From assembly GCF_023195535.1 (NCBI RefSeq), contig NZ_JALPNF010000003.1, positions 310,001 to 374,000 on the forward strand: 64,000 nucleotides of DNA, in the 5' to 3' direction. Source of the stretch: Sphingomonas faeni (lineage in GTDB: Bacteria; Pseudomonadota; Alphaproteobacteria; Sphingomonadales; Sphingomonadaceae). The position numbers were made by a program, and so were the translations under genes. Below, one piece after another: positions 40,730 through 50,139 of this stretch; within the stretch, counting starts at the first letter, position 1, and each line of letters opens with the position of its first letter. The notes below the pieces were generated by a model that worked only from the letters and a program-made list of their open reading frames with translations, did not search any database and was not told the origin of the DNA.

Positions 40730-41209
40730 TCAGGCCGACGCTAACGGCGTGAACGGCAGCACTGTCTCGTATTGCTCGAGCGGCGGTGCGCCTGCCACCT
40801 TCGCCCCGGCACGCAGCAGGAAGGCGTGCCGCACGATCTCGCCCTGTTGTTCGATCCCGTAGCGGTGCAGCGCGAGCCCCGGCCGGAACGCATAATCGTA
40901 CCGGCACCAGGGATGTCGCGCCAACGGCAGGAACACGCCGCGCTGGTGCTGCCAGATATGCGTCATCTCGTGGATGAACAGCCCCTGCAGCGTCAGGTGC
41001 GCATGCGCGAAATCGTCGCACCACAGATCGCCCTTGGGGTGGAAGTGGATGCAGCCGCGCGGCGCCATCACCGTGTCGCGCGGCTGGAAGAACGCCCATT
41101 TGCGCCGCGACAGGCTGACCTGGGCATAGTCGATCGCACCCCCGAACACCGATGCGGCCAGCGCCGTCTCCCCCTCGGTCAGTCCGCGCCTTAAATCTTC
41201 CCGGGTCAC
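40730..41209 (-). CDS. Vgr-related HExxH-like zinc protein
   Basis: 159 residues from a GTG overlapping the copper-chaperone stop by four bases. The centre has LFIHEMTHIWQHQRG, an HExxH zinc-binding motif, preceded by DLWCDDFA and followed by YDYAFRPGLALHRYGIEQQGEI. From memory, such proteins are annotated 'vgr related protein' in sphingomonads; function unknown. No signal peptide, so a cytoplasmic putative metalloprotease-like protein. Co-transcribed with the chaperone. Confidence 0.8.
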   Translation of the reverse strand: MTREDLRRGLTEGETALAASVFGGAIDYAQVSLSRRKWAFFQPRDTVMAPRGCIHFHPKGDLWCDDFAHAHLTLQGLFIHEMTHIWQHQRGVFLPLARHPWCRYDYAFRPGLALHRYGIEQQGEIVRHAFLLRAGAKVAGAPPLEQYETVLPFTPLASA

Positions 41210-41643
41210 TTCCCCGCCGGAGTCCCCGCCGCGACCACGTTCGCATTTCCCAAGAGGCGCGTTCCGTCCGCAAATGCAAAGGTCAGCATCGCCTGAGCGC
41301 CCGGCTTGATCCCCGGATTCATGTTGAACAGCATTACGTGGCGCCCACCGGGCGCGAACGCCACGTCGGTGTTCGCCGGAATCTCGACGCGCGCCAGCGG
41401 CACCATCGAGGTCACGCCGCTCTTCGCCATCGTCTCGTGCATCTCGGCCTTGATCGCGACGTCGGTGGTGACCGAGATCAGCGTCGCCGGGGTCGGCCCG
41501 CCGTGCACCGTGAAATACGCCGCAGCCGGGCGTCCGGTCACCGCGCCCAGCCGGATATAGGCGCCGTCGACCGACAACTCCTTCGGCGGCGAGCACGATG
41601 CCAGTGCCATCGCGGCAACACCCAGTCCGAAAACGATACGCAT
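41206..41643 (-). CDS. PCu(A)C-type copper chaperone lipoprotein
   Basis: 145 residues with lipobox LASC near residue 17. DUF461/PCuAC domain with the copper motif: Met/His in MHETM and the downstream HVMLFNM. Delivers copper to cytochrome oxidase in the periplasm. Overlaps the downstream zinc-protein gene by four bases (GTGA). Divergent from dnaK. Confidence 0.92.
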   Translation of the reverse strand: MRIVFGLGVAAMALASCSPPKELSVDGAYIRLGAVTGRPAAAYFTVHGGPTPATLISVTTDVAIKAEMHETMAKSGVTSMVPLARVEIPANTDVAFAPGGRHVMLFNMNPGIKPGAQAMLTFAFADGTRLLGNANVVAAGTPAGK

Positions 41644-41695
41644 AGGTTACTTTTCTCCGGGCCCGACCACTTGCGCATCCTATGACCGGTACAAT

Positions 41696-41723
41696 CTTGC
41701 GGCAAGCGCGAGGCCACCTATAT
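41696..41723 (+). promoter_or_regulatory. Possible heat-shock (RpoH) promoter of dnaK
   Basis: CTTGCG, 15 bases, then CCTATAT, about 90 bases before dnaK. This resembles the alphaproteobacterial sigma-32 pattern CTTGAA-N17-CCTATAT but the spacing is short and the -35 is imperfect. Confidence 0.35.
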
Positions 41724-41811
41724 CGCGCCCATCATCAGAAAGGTTCCACTGCCGTAACGGGGCGGAACCGGTTTCGTATGTTCGTTTCAAGTGAGGGGCT
41801 AATCAGAACTC

Positions 41812-43719
41812 ATGGCTAAAGTAATCGGTATCGATCTCGGCACGACCAACAGCTGCGTATCCGTCATGGAAGGCGGCAAGCCCAAGGTCATCGAGAATTC
41901 CGAGGGCGCGCGCACCACGCCGTCGATCGTCGCGTTTGCCAAGGACGGCGAGCGACTGGTCGGCCAGCCGGCCAAGCGCCAGGCAGTGACGAACGGCGAC
42001 AATACCATCTTCGCGGTGAAGCGCCTGATCGGCCGTCGTTTCGACGATCCGATCACCAAGAAGGACACCGAGCTGGTCCCGTACAAGATCTCGCGCGGGC
42101 CGAACGGCGACGCATGGGTCTCGGCGGGCGGCAAGGATTACTCGCCGTCGCAGATCTCGGCGTTCACGCTGCAGAAGATGAAGGAAACCGCCGAATCGTA
42201 TCTCGGCGAGACGGTCACGCAGGCGGTCATCACCGTGCCGGCCTACTTCAACGACGCGCAGCGCCAGGCGACCAAGGACGCCGGCCAGATCGCCGGTCTC
42301 GAAGTGTTGCGCATCATCAACGAGCCGACCGCCGCGGCGCTGGCCTACGGCCTCGACAAGCAGGACGGCAAGACGATCGCGGTCTACGATCTCGGCGGCG
42401 GCACGTTCGACATCTCGGTGCTGGAAATCGGCGACGGTGTGTTCGAGGTGAAGGCCACCAACGGTGACACGTTCCTCGGTGGTGAGGATTTCGACAACAA
42501 GATCGTCCAGTATCTCGCCGACGAGTTCAAGAAGGCCGAGGGCATCGACCTCGCCAAGGACAAGCTCGCGCTGCAGCGTCTGAAGGAAGCGGCCGAGAAG
42601 GCGAAGATCGAGCTCAGCTCGGCACAGTCGACCGAGGTCAACCTGCCCTTCATCACCGCCGACCAGAATGGCCCGAAGCATCTGGTGAAGTCGATCACCC
42701 GCGCCGATCTTGAGCGGATGGTCGAGGATCTGGTCAAGCGTACGCTCGAGCCTTGCCGCAAGGCGCTCGCAGACGGAGGCCTGAAGCCCGAGGACATCTC
42801 GGAAGTCGTGCTGGTCGGCGGCATGACGCGCATGCCGCGCGTGCGTGAAGTCGTGAAGCAATTCTTCGGCAAGGAGCCGCACACCGGCGTCAACCCGGAC
42901 GAGGTCGTCGCTATGGGCGCCGCGATCCAGGCGGGCGTGCTGCAGGGCGACGTCAAGGACGTGCTGCTGCTCGACGTGACGCCGCTGTCGCTCGGCATCG
43001 AGACGCTGGGTGGCGTGTTCACCCGGATGATCGATCGCAACACGACGATCCCGACCAAGAAGTCGCAGACCTACTCGACCGCCGACGACAACCAGGGCGC
43101 AGTGACGATCCGCGTGTTCCAGGGCGAGCGCGAGATGGCGGCCGACAACAAGATGCTCGGCAATTTCGACCTCGTCGGCATCCCGCCCGCACCGCGCGGC
43201 GTGCCGCAGATCGAGGTCACGTTCGACATCGATGCGAACGGCCTCGTCAGCGTCTCGGCCAAGGACAAGGGCACCGGCAAGGAGCAGCAGATCCGCATCC
43301 AGGCGTCGGGTGGTCTTTCGGACAACGACATCGACCAGATGGTCCGCGACGCCGAGACCTTCGCCGAGGAGGACAAGAAGCGTCGTGCCGGCGCCGAGGC
43401 GAAGAACAACGCCGAGTCGCTCATCCACACTACCGAGCGTCAGCTTGCCGACAATGGCGACAAGGTCGACGAGTCGCTGAAGACCGAGATCCAGGCCGCG
43501 ATCGACGCGACCAAGGCTGCGGTCGAGAGCGGCGATGCGGACGCGATGACCGAGAAGAGCACCGCGCTCGCCCAGGTCGCGATGAAGCTCGGCCAGGCGA
43601 TCTACGAGAAGCAGGCCCAGGCGGACGCTTCGCCGTCGGCCGACGGTGACGCGGCGAAGAAGGACGACGACGTCGTCGACGCCGAGTTCTCGGAAGTCGA
43701 CGACAACCCGAAGGCGTAA
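41812..43719 (+). CDS. dnaK: Chaperone DnaK (Hsp70)
   Basis: 635 residues. ATPase domain with [31 protein letters not shown] and [13 protein letters not shown]; substrate domain with the linker [19 protein letters not shown]-terminal lid ending in the EEVD-like Asp/Glu/Val-rich tail [14 protein letters not shown]. Full length. Followed after a family D repeat by dnaJ. Confidence 0.98.
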   Translation: MAKVIGIDLGTTNSCVSVMEGGKPKVIENSEGARTTPSIVAFAKDGERLVGQPAKRQAVTNGDNTIFAVKRLIGRRFDDPITKKDTELVPYKISRGPNGDAWVSAGGKDYSPSQISAFTLQKMKETAESYLGETVTQAVITVPAYFNDAQRQATKDAGQIAGLEVLRIINEPTAAALAYGLDKQDGKTIAVYDLGGGTFDISVLEIGDGVFEVKATNGDTFLGGEDFDNKIVQYLADEFKKAEGIDLAKDKLALQRLKEAAEKAKIELSSAQSTEVNLPFITADQNGPKHLVKSITRADLERMVEDLVKRTLEPCRKALADGGLKPEDISEVVLVGGMTRMPRVREVVKQFFGKEPHTGVNPDEVVAMGAAIQAGVLQGDVKDVLLLDVTPLSLGIETLGGVFTRMIDRNTTIPTKKSQTYSTADDNQGAVTIRVFQGEREMAADNKMLGNFDLVGIPPAPRGVPQIEVTFDIDANGLVSVSAKDKGTGKEQQIRIQASGGLSDNDIDQMVRDAETFAEEDKKRRAGAEAKNNAESLIHTTERQLADNGDKVDESLKTEIQAAIDATKAAVESGDADAMTEKSTALAQVAMKLGQAIYEKQAQADASPSADGDAAKKDDDVVDAEFSEVDDNPKA

Positions 43720-43735
43720 ACCATGACCGCCCTCC

Positions 43736-43815
43736 GTCACCCCAGCGAAAGCTGGGGTCTCCTTCCGCAGGGGTTCGCTCCCGTGGAACGAGATGCCAGC
43801 TTTCGCTGGCATGAC
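43736..43815. repeat. REP-like doublet, family D
   Basis: CCCAGCGAAAGCTGGG and imperfect complement CCAGCTTTCGCTGG, in the dnaK-dnaJ gap. It ends 23 bases before the dnaJ start, and may lower dnaJ expression relative to dnaK. Confidence 0.9.
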
Positions 43816-43838
43816 GGGCGGGGCCGGAGGGGCGAAGT

Positions 43839-44969
43839 ATGAGTACCCAGACAGATTATTACGAACTGCTCGAATGCGAGCGGACCGCGGATGCGGGGAC
43901 GATCAAGTCGTCCTACCGCAAGCTCGCGATGAAGTATCACCCGGACAAGAATGCCGGCTGCAAGGATTCCGAGGCGCAGTTCAAGGCGGTCAGCGAGGCG
44001 TACGAATGCCTCAAGGACCCGCAGAAGCGCGCGGCCTATGACCGCTTCGGCCACGCCGCGTTCCAGAACGGCGGCGGCGGCCATAGCGGCGGGGCGCAGG
44101 ACTTTGGCGGCTTCAGCGATATCTTCGAAAGCGTCTTCGGCGAATTCATGGGCGGCGCACAGCGCGGCGGTGGCCGGTCTGCGGCGCGACGTGGCGCGGA
44201 CCTGCGCTACGACATGGAAGTTAGTTTGGAGGAAGCGTTCCACGGCAAGACGACCGAGATCACGGTCGACGTCTCCGCGATGTGCGACACGTGCGACGGT
44301 TCGGGCGCCAAGGCCGGTACGCGCGCGAAAACCTGCCAGCATTGCGGCGGTCACGGCAAAGTTCGTGCGCAACAGGGCTTCTTCGTGGTCGAACGCGCGT
44401 GCCCGGTCTGCAACGGCGCCGGCGAAGTCATCGCCGACCCATGCCCCGATTGTCGCGGCGAAGGCCGTGTCGACAAGACCAAGACGCTGTCGATCAACGT
44501 CCCCCCCGGCGTCGACGAGGGCACTCGGATCCGCATGTCGGGTGAGGGCGAGGCGGGCGCCCGCGGTGCGCCGGCCGGCGATCTCTACATCTTCCTGCAC
44601 GTGACCAAGCACAATCTGTTCGAGCGCGAAGGCACGACGCTGTTCGCGCGCGCGCCGATCAGCTTCACGGTCGCGTCGCTCGGCGGATCTCTCTCGATCC
44701 CCGGCCTCGACGGCCGCACGCACGAGGTGAAGATTCCCGCCGGCATCCAGTCGGGCAAGCAGCTCCGCCAGCGCGGCGCCGGCATGCCCGTGTTGCAGGG
44801 CCGCGGCTTCGGCGACCTCGTCGTCCAGATCGACGTCGAGACGCCCACGCGCCTCAGCAACCGCCAGAAGGAACTGCTCGAGATGTTCCGCGAGACGGAG
44901 ACGGGCGACGAATGCCCGGCGAGCCAGGGCTTCTTCGCCAAGCTCAAGGGCGTGTTCGCGGGGGAATAA
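43839..44969 (+). CDS. dnaJ: Chaperone DnaJ (Hsp40)
   Basis: 376 residues. J domain with HPD in MKYHPDKN (about 34), a Gly/Phe region (FGGFSDIFESVFGEFMGG), four zinc repeats CDTCDGSG, CQHCGGHG, CPVCNGAG, CPDCRGEG, then the C-terminal peptide-binding domain. Stimulates DnaK ATPase. Follows dnaK. Confidence 0.97.
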   Translation: MSTQTDYYELLECERTADAGTIKSSYRKLAMKYHPDKNAGCKDSEAQFKAVSEAYECLKDPQKRAAYDRFGHAAFQNGGGGHSGGAQDFGGFSDIFESVFGEFMGGAQRGGGRSAARRGADLRYDMEVSLEEAFHGKTTEITVDVSAMCDTCDGSGAKAGTRAKTCQHCGGHGKVRAQQGFFVVERACPVCNGAGEVIADPCPDCRGEGRVDKTKTLSINVPPGVDEGTRIRMSGEGEAGARGAPAGDLYIFLHVTKHNLFEREGTTLFARAPISFTVASLGGSLSIPGLDGRTHEVKIPAGIQSGKQLRQRGAGMPVLQGRGFGDLVVQIDVETPTRLSNRQKELLEMFRETETGDECPASQGFFAKLKGVFAGE

Positions 44970-45002
44970 GCCAGGTAAGATACCGAACGGGAGGGGTGCG
45001 CG

Positions 45003-45467
45003 ATGTTGGCATGTTGTTTCACGATGATCGCCTGTTGGCTGGTCATCGTCGCCGCCCCCGAAACTGCGATCGGCAAGGCCATGCGGCGCATGGTGATCGA
45101 TCGCCCGGCGGCTCGCCTGGCGCGTTTCTCCCGCGGTGACGCCGCCGTGATGTTTCTTCTGATGATGGCGGCCGCGATGGTCACTCTCGTCGGTGAGGGC
45201 GACGGCATCCGGTTGCTCACGCTGGCCGCACCCGACGTCGCGATCTGGATCACCACCTTTGAAGTATCGGCGTATCTCGACATCGTCATGGCGCTGGCCG
45301 CTACGATCTCCAGCCTTCGTGTTCGTGGAGTGTTGGCGCGGTATCTGGGAGCCTTCGGTCGACGCCCGGCGGGAAAAGCTCACAACCGCGCTATCCGTTC
45401 GCGGAAAGCGCGGCCGGCCGCTGCTGATAACGACGATGACAGACGCCAGTTCGAGATTGCGGCCTGA
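45003..45467 (+). CDS. Hypothetical membrane protein
   Basis: 154 residues with three hydrophobic segments (LACCFTMIACWLVIVAA, VMFLLMMAAAMVTLV and IVMALAATISSL), then a basic C-terminal tail. Ribosome site AACGGGAGG fits the ATG. No family recognised. It follows dnaJ by 33 bases and may be part of the dnaKJ transcript. Confidence 0.65.
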   Translation: MLACCFTMIACWLVIVAAPETAIGKAMRRMVIDRPAARLARFSRGDAAVMFLLMMAAAMVTLVGEGDGIRLLTLAAPDVAIWITTFEVSAYLDIVMALAATISSLRVRGVLARYLGAFGRRPAGKAHNRAIRSRKARPAAADNDDDRRQFEIAA

Positions 45468-45554
45468 GATCGCGGCCTGATCTGGGGCGGGGCGAGTTCG
45501 AGCTTGCCTGCTCCGCGGCTTCCGCCAGAATAGTACCGAACATCGAGGAATGAC

Positions 45555-46013
45555 ATGCGCGGACAGGTTTTAGGCGTCGATCCCCGCACCGGCGAAGGGA
45601 TCGTCGCGGGGCAGGACGGACAACGCTATCGGTTTGCGCCGGAGGATTGGGCGCATCGCGGCGAACCGGCTATCGGCATCGAGGTGGATTTCGAAGCCGC
45701 CAACGATCGTGCGCTGAGCGTATTCCCGATGCCGACCGCGCCGGGCCCGCGCCGTGCGGTGCCGCCTGCTCCCGTCGCCGCGCCAACCAATGACCGCAAC
45801 AAATACGTCGCCGCGGTTATGGCGTTCGTGATCGGGACGCTAGGCATCCACCGCTTCTATCTCGGGCGGACGGGCTCGGGGATCGTCATGCTGGTGCTGA
45901 GCATCACCGTGGTGGGACTGGTCATCAGCGCACCCTGGGCGTTGATCGACATGATCCGCTATCTGATGATGTCGGACGAGGAATTTGCGGCACGCTATCC
46001 GCGGACGCGGTAA
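45555..46013 (+). CDS. TM2 (NINE) domain membrane protein
   Basis: 152 residues. A beta-rich N-terminal region (GQVLGVDPRTGEGIVAGQDGQRYRF) like a short cold-shock/OB fold, a Pro/Ala linker, and a C-terminal TM2 domain: KYVAAVMAFVIGTLGIHRFYLGRTGSGIVMLVL with the GIHRFYLG hallmark, then a second helix. Start has GAGGAATGAC. Function unknown. Confidence 0.85.
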   Translation: MRGQVLGVDPRTGEGIVAGQDGQRYRFAPEDWAHRGEPAIGIEVDFEAANDRALSVFPMPTAPGPRRAVPPAPVAAPTNDRNKYVAAVMAFVIGTLGIHRFYLGRTGSGIVMLVLSITVVGLVISAPWALIDMIRYLMMSDEEFAARYPRTR

Positions 46014-46048
46014 TCGTGGTCGATCTGATGAATTGAACGTCGTCTGAT

Positions 46049-46170
46049 CCTCCCCCGCCACGGGAGGTCGCCGGCTCTTGCCGGACGGAGGGGGAGGTAA
46101 GCGACAACCCCCGCTCCGTGTCCTCCCCTTCCGTCACCTTCGGCGACACCTCCCCCTTGCGGGGGAGGAT
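46049..46170. repeat. REP-like doublet, family E
   Basis: Same compound palindrome as at 35459-35580, between the convergent TM2 and PepSY-like genes. Confidence 0.9.
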
Positions 46171-46177
46171 CGATAGG

Positions 46178-46486
46178 TCAGTCGCGATCGCGTTCCAGCT
46201 TCGTGACCTTGCCGTTGTGCGGATCGACGTGGAATTCGTACATCGCCGTACGCCGCGCGGTCTCGCCTTCCCAATGGCCGTCGTCGGCTTCCATCTTGGT
46301 GACCCTGTAGCCGCGCTGGGCGAGCATCGTCGTCACCCGTGCGTTGCTGATCCAGCCTCGGCCCGGTTCGTCGGCAAAGGCGGGTGCGTTCGCCATCGCG
46401 GTCATAGCGAAGGTGGCGGCGATCAGGATGGGTTTCGACGTGATAAATCTCCTTGTTGCGCGTCTTGAACGCGGGAGATCGATCAA
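46178..46486 (-). CDS. PepSY-like periplasmic protein
   Basis: Up to 102 residues. Signal peptide PILIAATFAMTAMANAPAFA followed by a mature part GWISNARVTTMLAQRGYRVTKMEADDGHWEGETAR, typical of the PepSY_2 group. The start is uncertain: an AAGGAG site lies just before TTTATCACG with no standard start codon in place, so either a rare start is used or the frame begins at the ATG at 46486. An ATG at 46405 would cut off the signal peptide. Confidence 0.7.
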   Translation of the reverse strand: MIDLPRSRRATRRFITSKPILIAATFAMTAMANAPAFADEPGRGWISNARVTTMLAQRGYRVTKMEADDGHWEGETARRTAMYEFHVDPHNGKVTKLERDRD

Positions 46487-46569
46487 TCACTTGCGCGGCC
46501 AGAAGCAGGCTGCGCGAAATCTCGGGCCCTAGCCGCGCCCCCTCGGAAGGGGGCGGGCGGGCCGATGGA

Positions 46570-46656
46570 TCAGAAGGCGGTGACGACCACCCCGACCACC
46601 AGCGCTTGAGCCGCGATCGCCAGCATGGTGCTGGTCACGGTTTCGAACATGCGCAT
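46570..46656 (-). CDS. Tiny single-helix membrane protein
   Basis: 28 residues, MRMFETVTSTMLAIAAQALV and a short valine-rich end; a single membrane helix. A GGAG site stands 8 bases before the ATG. Too short for firm statistics; the longer frame to 46800 lacks support because it starts in AT-rich, promoter-like sequence. Confidence 0.4.
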   Translation of the reverse strand: MRMFETVTSTMLAIAAQALVVGVVVTAF

Positions 46657-46802
46657 GGGTAGGTCTCCGATGCCGGAAGAATATCCGGCAAGGGCGATAT
46701 GGCTATAGTTGCGCGTTGTCGCAATTTTGTAACATACAATCGCAATTGCGTTGCGTGCAACTTGAAGTGATCTGAAGGACGGCGTGCCCAACAAATCCAC
46801 GC

Positions 46803-46883
46803 GTCATTCCGACGAAAGTCAGGACCCAGAGTAACGCAACGTTGCCCTGCTTGGCCCTGGGTCCTGACTTACGTCAGGATGAC
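46803..46883. repeat. REP-like doublet, family B
   Basis: Same arms as at 3468-3546 with one change in the right arm (CTGACTTACGTCAGG). Lies downstream of purB, between it and the tiny membrane gene. The remainder of 46657-46917 has an AT-rich stretch but no gene. Confidence 0.88.
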
Positions 46884-46917
46884 GGTCCGGGCGGGAGGCG
46901 TGCTGAGCAGCCGCCCC

Positions 46918-48216
<1,299 letters not shown>

Positions 48217-48435
48217 GGGTTTCCTCGGGGCTGGTGAATGGCACGGTTCGTCGCGTGCTCCCCTCGGGAGACGCCTGCGGAGCGCCTAGCAGGCCATCGA
48301 CGGGGGTACAAACGGCAATGCGTTCGGCCTATATCCGCCTTCGACGGTCGGTGTGTCGCAGTATCCGCCCAGTATCCCCGGGGCTGCTGCGGTGATCGTC
48401 CAGTAACGATTTCGATTAGCCGATGGAGAATGGCA

Positions 48436-48882
48436 ATGCTCAAATATGCTCTGCTCGCAGGCGCGATGACGATTGCTGCGCCGGCGCTCGCGCAATCCAC
48501 CATGACATCGCCGCAGACTGCGCCGGCGGCGACGACGGGTGCGGCCGATCCTTCGATGTCGCCCGCCCAGACTGCGCCCACCCAGGCTGGGCCAAGCCAG
48601 CCGGCACAGACCGCACAGGCGATGCAACCCGCAAGCAGCGATCAGGTCGCGCAGGTCATCGACACCGAATTCCCGACCTACGACAAGAACGGCGACGGCA
48701 AGCTCAGCGCGGCCGAGTTCGGGGATTGGATGGTCGCGCTGAAGACCAAGACCGATCCGGCGACCAAGCCCGGCGCGCCCGAGACGAAGAAGTGGGTCGC
48801 CGCCGCGTTCGCGCAGGCCGATACCGACAAGAGCAAGTCGCTGTCCAAGCCGGAGCTGACCAGCTTTCTGTCGCAGGGCTGA
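48436..48882 (+). CDS. Exported EF-hand protein
   Basis: 148 residues from MLKYALLAGAMTIAAPALA, a cleavable signal peptide, chosen for a GGAG 7 bases upstream; ATG at 48430 is the alternative. A Pro/Thr/Gln linker (25-75) precedes two EF-hand loops: DKNGDGKLSAAE and DTDKSKSLSKPE, the first canonical, the second with Lys and Ser at ligand positions. Calcium binding likely in the periplasm. Confidence 0.85.
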   Translation: MLKYALLAGAMTIAAPALAQSTMTSPQTAPAATTGAADPSMSPAQTAPTQAGPSQPAQTAQAMQPASSDQVAQVIDTEFPTYDKNGDGKLSAAEFGDWMVALKTKTDPATKPGAPETKKWVAAAFAQADTDKSKSLSKPELTSFLSQG

Positions 48883-48995
48883 TCTTCCACGCTTCACGCA
48901 AATGCATGGCCGTCGGGTTCGCCCGGCGGCCTTTCGCGTCCTTGGCTTCGATCAATCCGGTTTGCATGATCGACGGGACACGCACGTGGCGACGG

Positions 48996-49208
48996 TCAGT
49001 CGGCCTTCCGCGCGGCCTGTTCCTTGTCGGCAAGCGTCTTGGACAAGATCTGGCCTTGCGCTTCGACGGCGGCCTCCAGGAGCCGGTCGGATGTCTCGAC
49101 GGCGGCATCGGGTGTCAGCGATACCGCAATGCCGTCCGGCCCATCGACCAGAACCTGACCATGCTCGGCGGTTACGGTCGAGGCTTGGTCGTGTAGCTTA
49201 TTGTCCAC
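48996..49208 (-). CDS. Hypothetical small protein
   Basis: 70 residues from GTG giving MDNKLHDQASTV with AAGGA 7 bases upstream; the frame extends to 49247. Sequence is a short strand-rich part (VTAEHGQVLVDGPDGIAVSLTPDAA) then a helix (SDRLLEAAVEAQGQILSK). No family recognised. Confidence 0.6.
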   Translation of the reverse strand: MDNKLHDQASTVTAEHGQVLVDGPDGIAVSLTPDAAVETSDRLLEAAVEAQGQILSKTLADKEQAARKAD

Positions 49209-49281
49209 ATGCAATTCCTTCGACCGGACAACGAAGGCGCGGGGCAAACGTCGCGTGCTTCCACGGAACTATTGGGTTGCC

Positions 49282-49977
49282 TCAGATCAACCCCTGCGCG
49301 CGCAGGCTGACATGGCCGCCGGTGCCCATCACGATATGGTCGTGCACGGTGATGCCCAGCCGCTTGCCGGCCTCGGCGATGGTGCGCGTGATCTCGATGT
49401 CGGCGCGGCTGGGGGAGGGGTCGCCGCTCGGGTGGTTGTGGACGAGGATGATCGACGCCGAGCCGAGGTCGATCGCGCGGCGGATGACTTCGCGGACATA
49501 CACCGCGGCCTGGTCGATCGAGCCCTTGCTCATCACCTCGTCGCGGATCAGCATGTTCCTGGTGTTGAGATGCAGCACGCGGAACCGCTCGATCGCGTGG
49601 TGTGCCATGTCCGCGCGGAGATAGTCGAGCAGCGCCTGCCAGTTGGCGAGCACCGGGCGATCGCTGACGTGCGACTGGAGCAGGCGGATCGCGGCGGCAT
49701 GCGCGATCTTGATCGCCGCGGTCGAGATCTGGCCCATGCCCTTCACCCGACCGAGCGCCTCGGCATCCGCGGTGAGGACGCCGCCGATCCCACCGAACTC
49801 GCGCATCAGGGCCTTGGCGAGCGCCTTCGTGTCGCCGCGGGGAATCGCGATCGCGAGGAGATATTCGATGAGTTCGTGGTCGAGCAGCGCGTCGCTGCCG
49901 CCTTCGAACAAGCGTTTGCGGAGGCGCCCTCTATGGCCTTTAAGGTTGTCGATTGCGTCATCTGCATCGGCCATCAC
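49282..49977 (-). CDS. radC: JAB-domain protein RadC
   Basis: 231 residues. An N-terminal HhH-like/UPF0758 region (LLDHELIEYLLAIAIPRGDTKALAKALM, GIGGVLTADAEALGRVKGMG) and a C-terminal JAMM metalloprotease-like domain with ILVHNHPSGDPSPSRAD. RadC proteins were once linked to repair but their role is unsettled. Confidence 0.94.
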   Translation of the reverse strand: MMADADDAIDNLKGHRGRLRKRLFEGGSDALLDHELIEYLLAIAIPRGDTKALAKALMREFGGIGGVLTADAEALGRVKGMGQISTAAIKIAHAAAIRLLQSHVSDRPVLANWQALLDYLRADMAHHAIERFRVLHLNTRNMLIRDEVMSKGSIDQAAVYVREVIRRAIDLGSASIILVHNHPSGDPSPSRADIEITRTIAEAGKRLGITVHDHIVMGTGGHVSLRAQGLI

Positions 49978-50009
49978 GCGACGCTAGCACGAATATCCAC
50001 TCCGAACGA

Positions 50010-50133
50010 TCCTCCCCCGCAAGGGGGAGGTGGCTGGCACTTGCCAGACGGAGGGGGAGGCAGGAGCAACCTCCGTTTCGTGTCCTCCCCCTCCGTCGCC
50101 TGACGGCGCCACCTCCCCCTTGCGGGGGAGGAT
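50010..50133. repeat. REP-like doublet, family E
   Basis: Compound palindrome as at 35459-35580, in the radC-ydbH divergent gap. Its right edge is 7 bases before the ydbH reading frame start, which makes the annotated ydbH start doubtful. Confidence 0.9.
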
Positions 50134-50139
50134 CGTAGA

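Noticed and set aside
41644..41811. CIRCE operator before dnaK or hrcA
   Set aside because: No TTAGCACTC...GAGTGCTAA palindrome seen in either upstream region.
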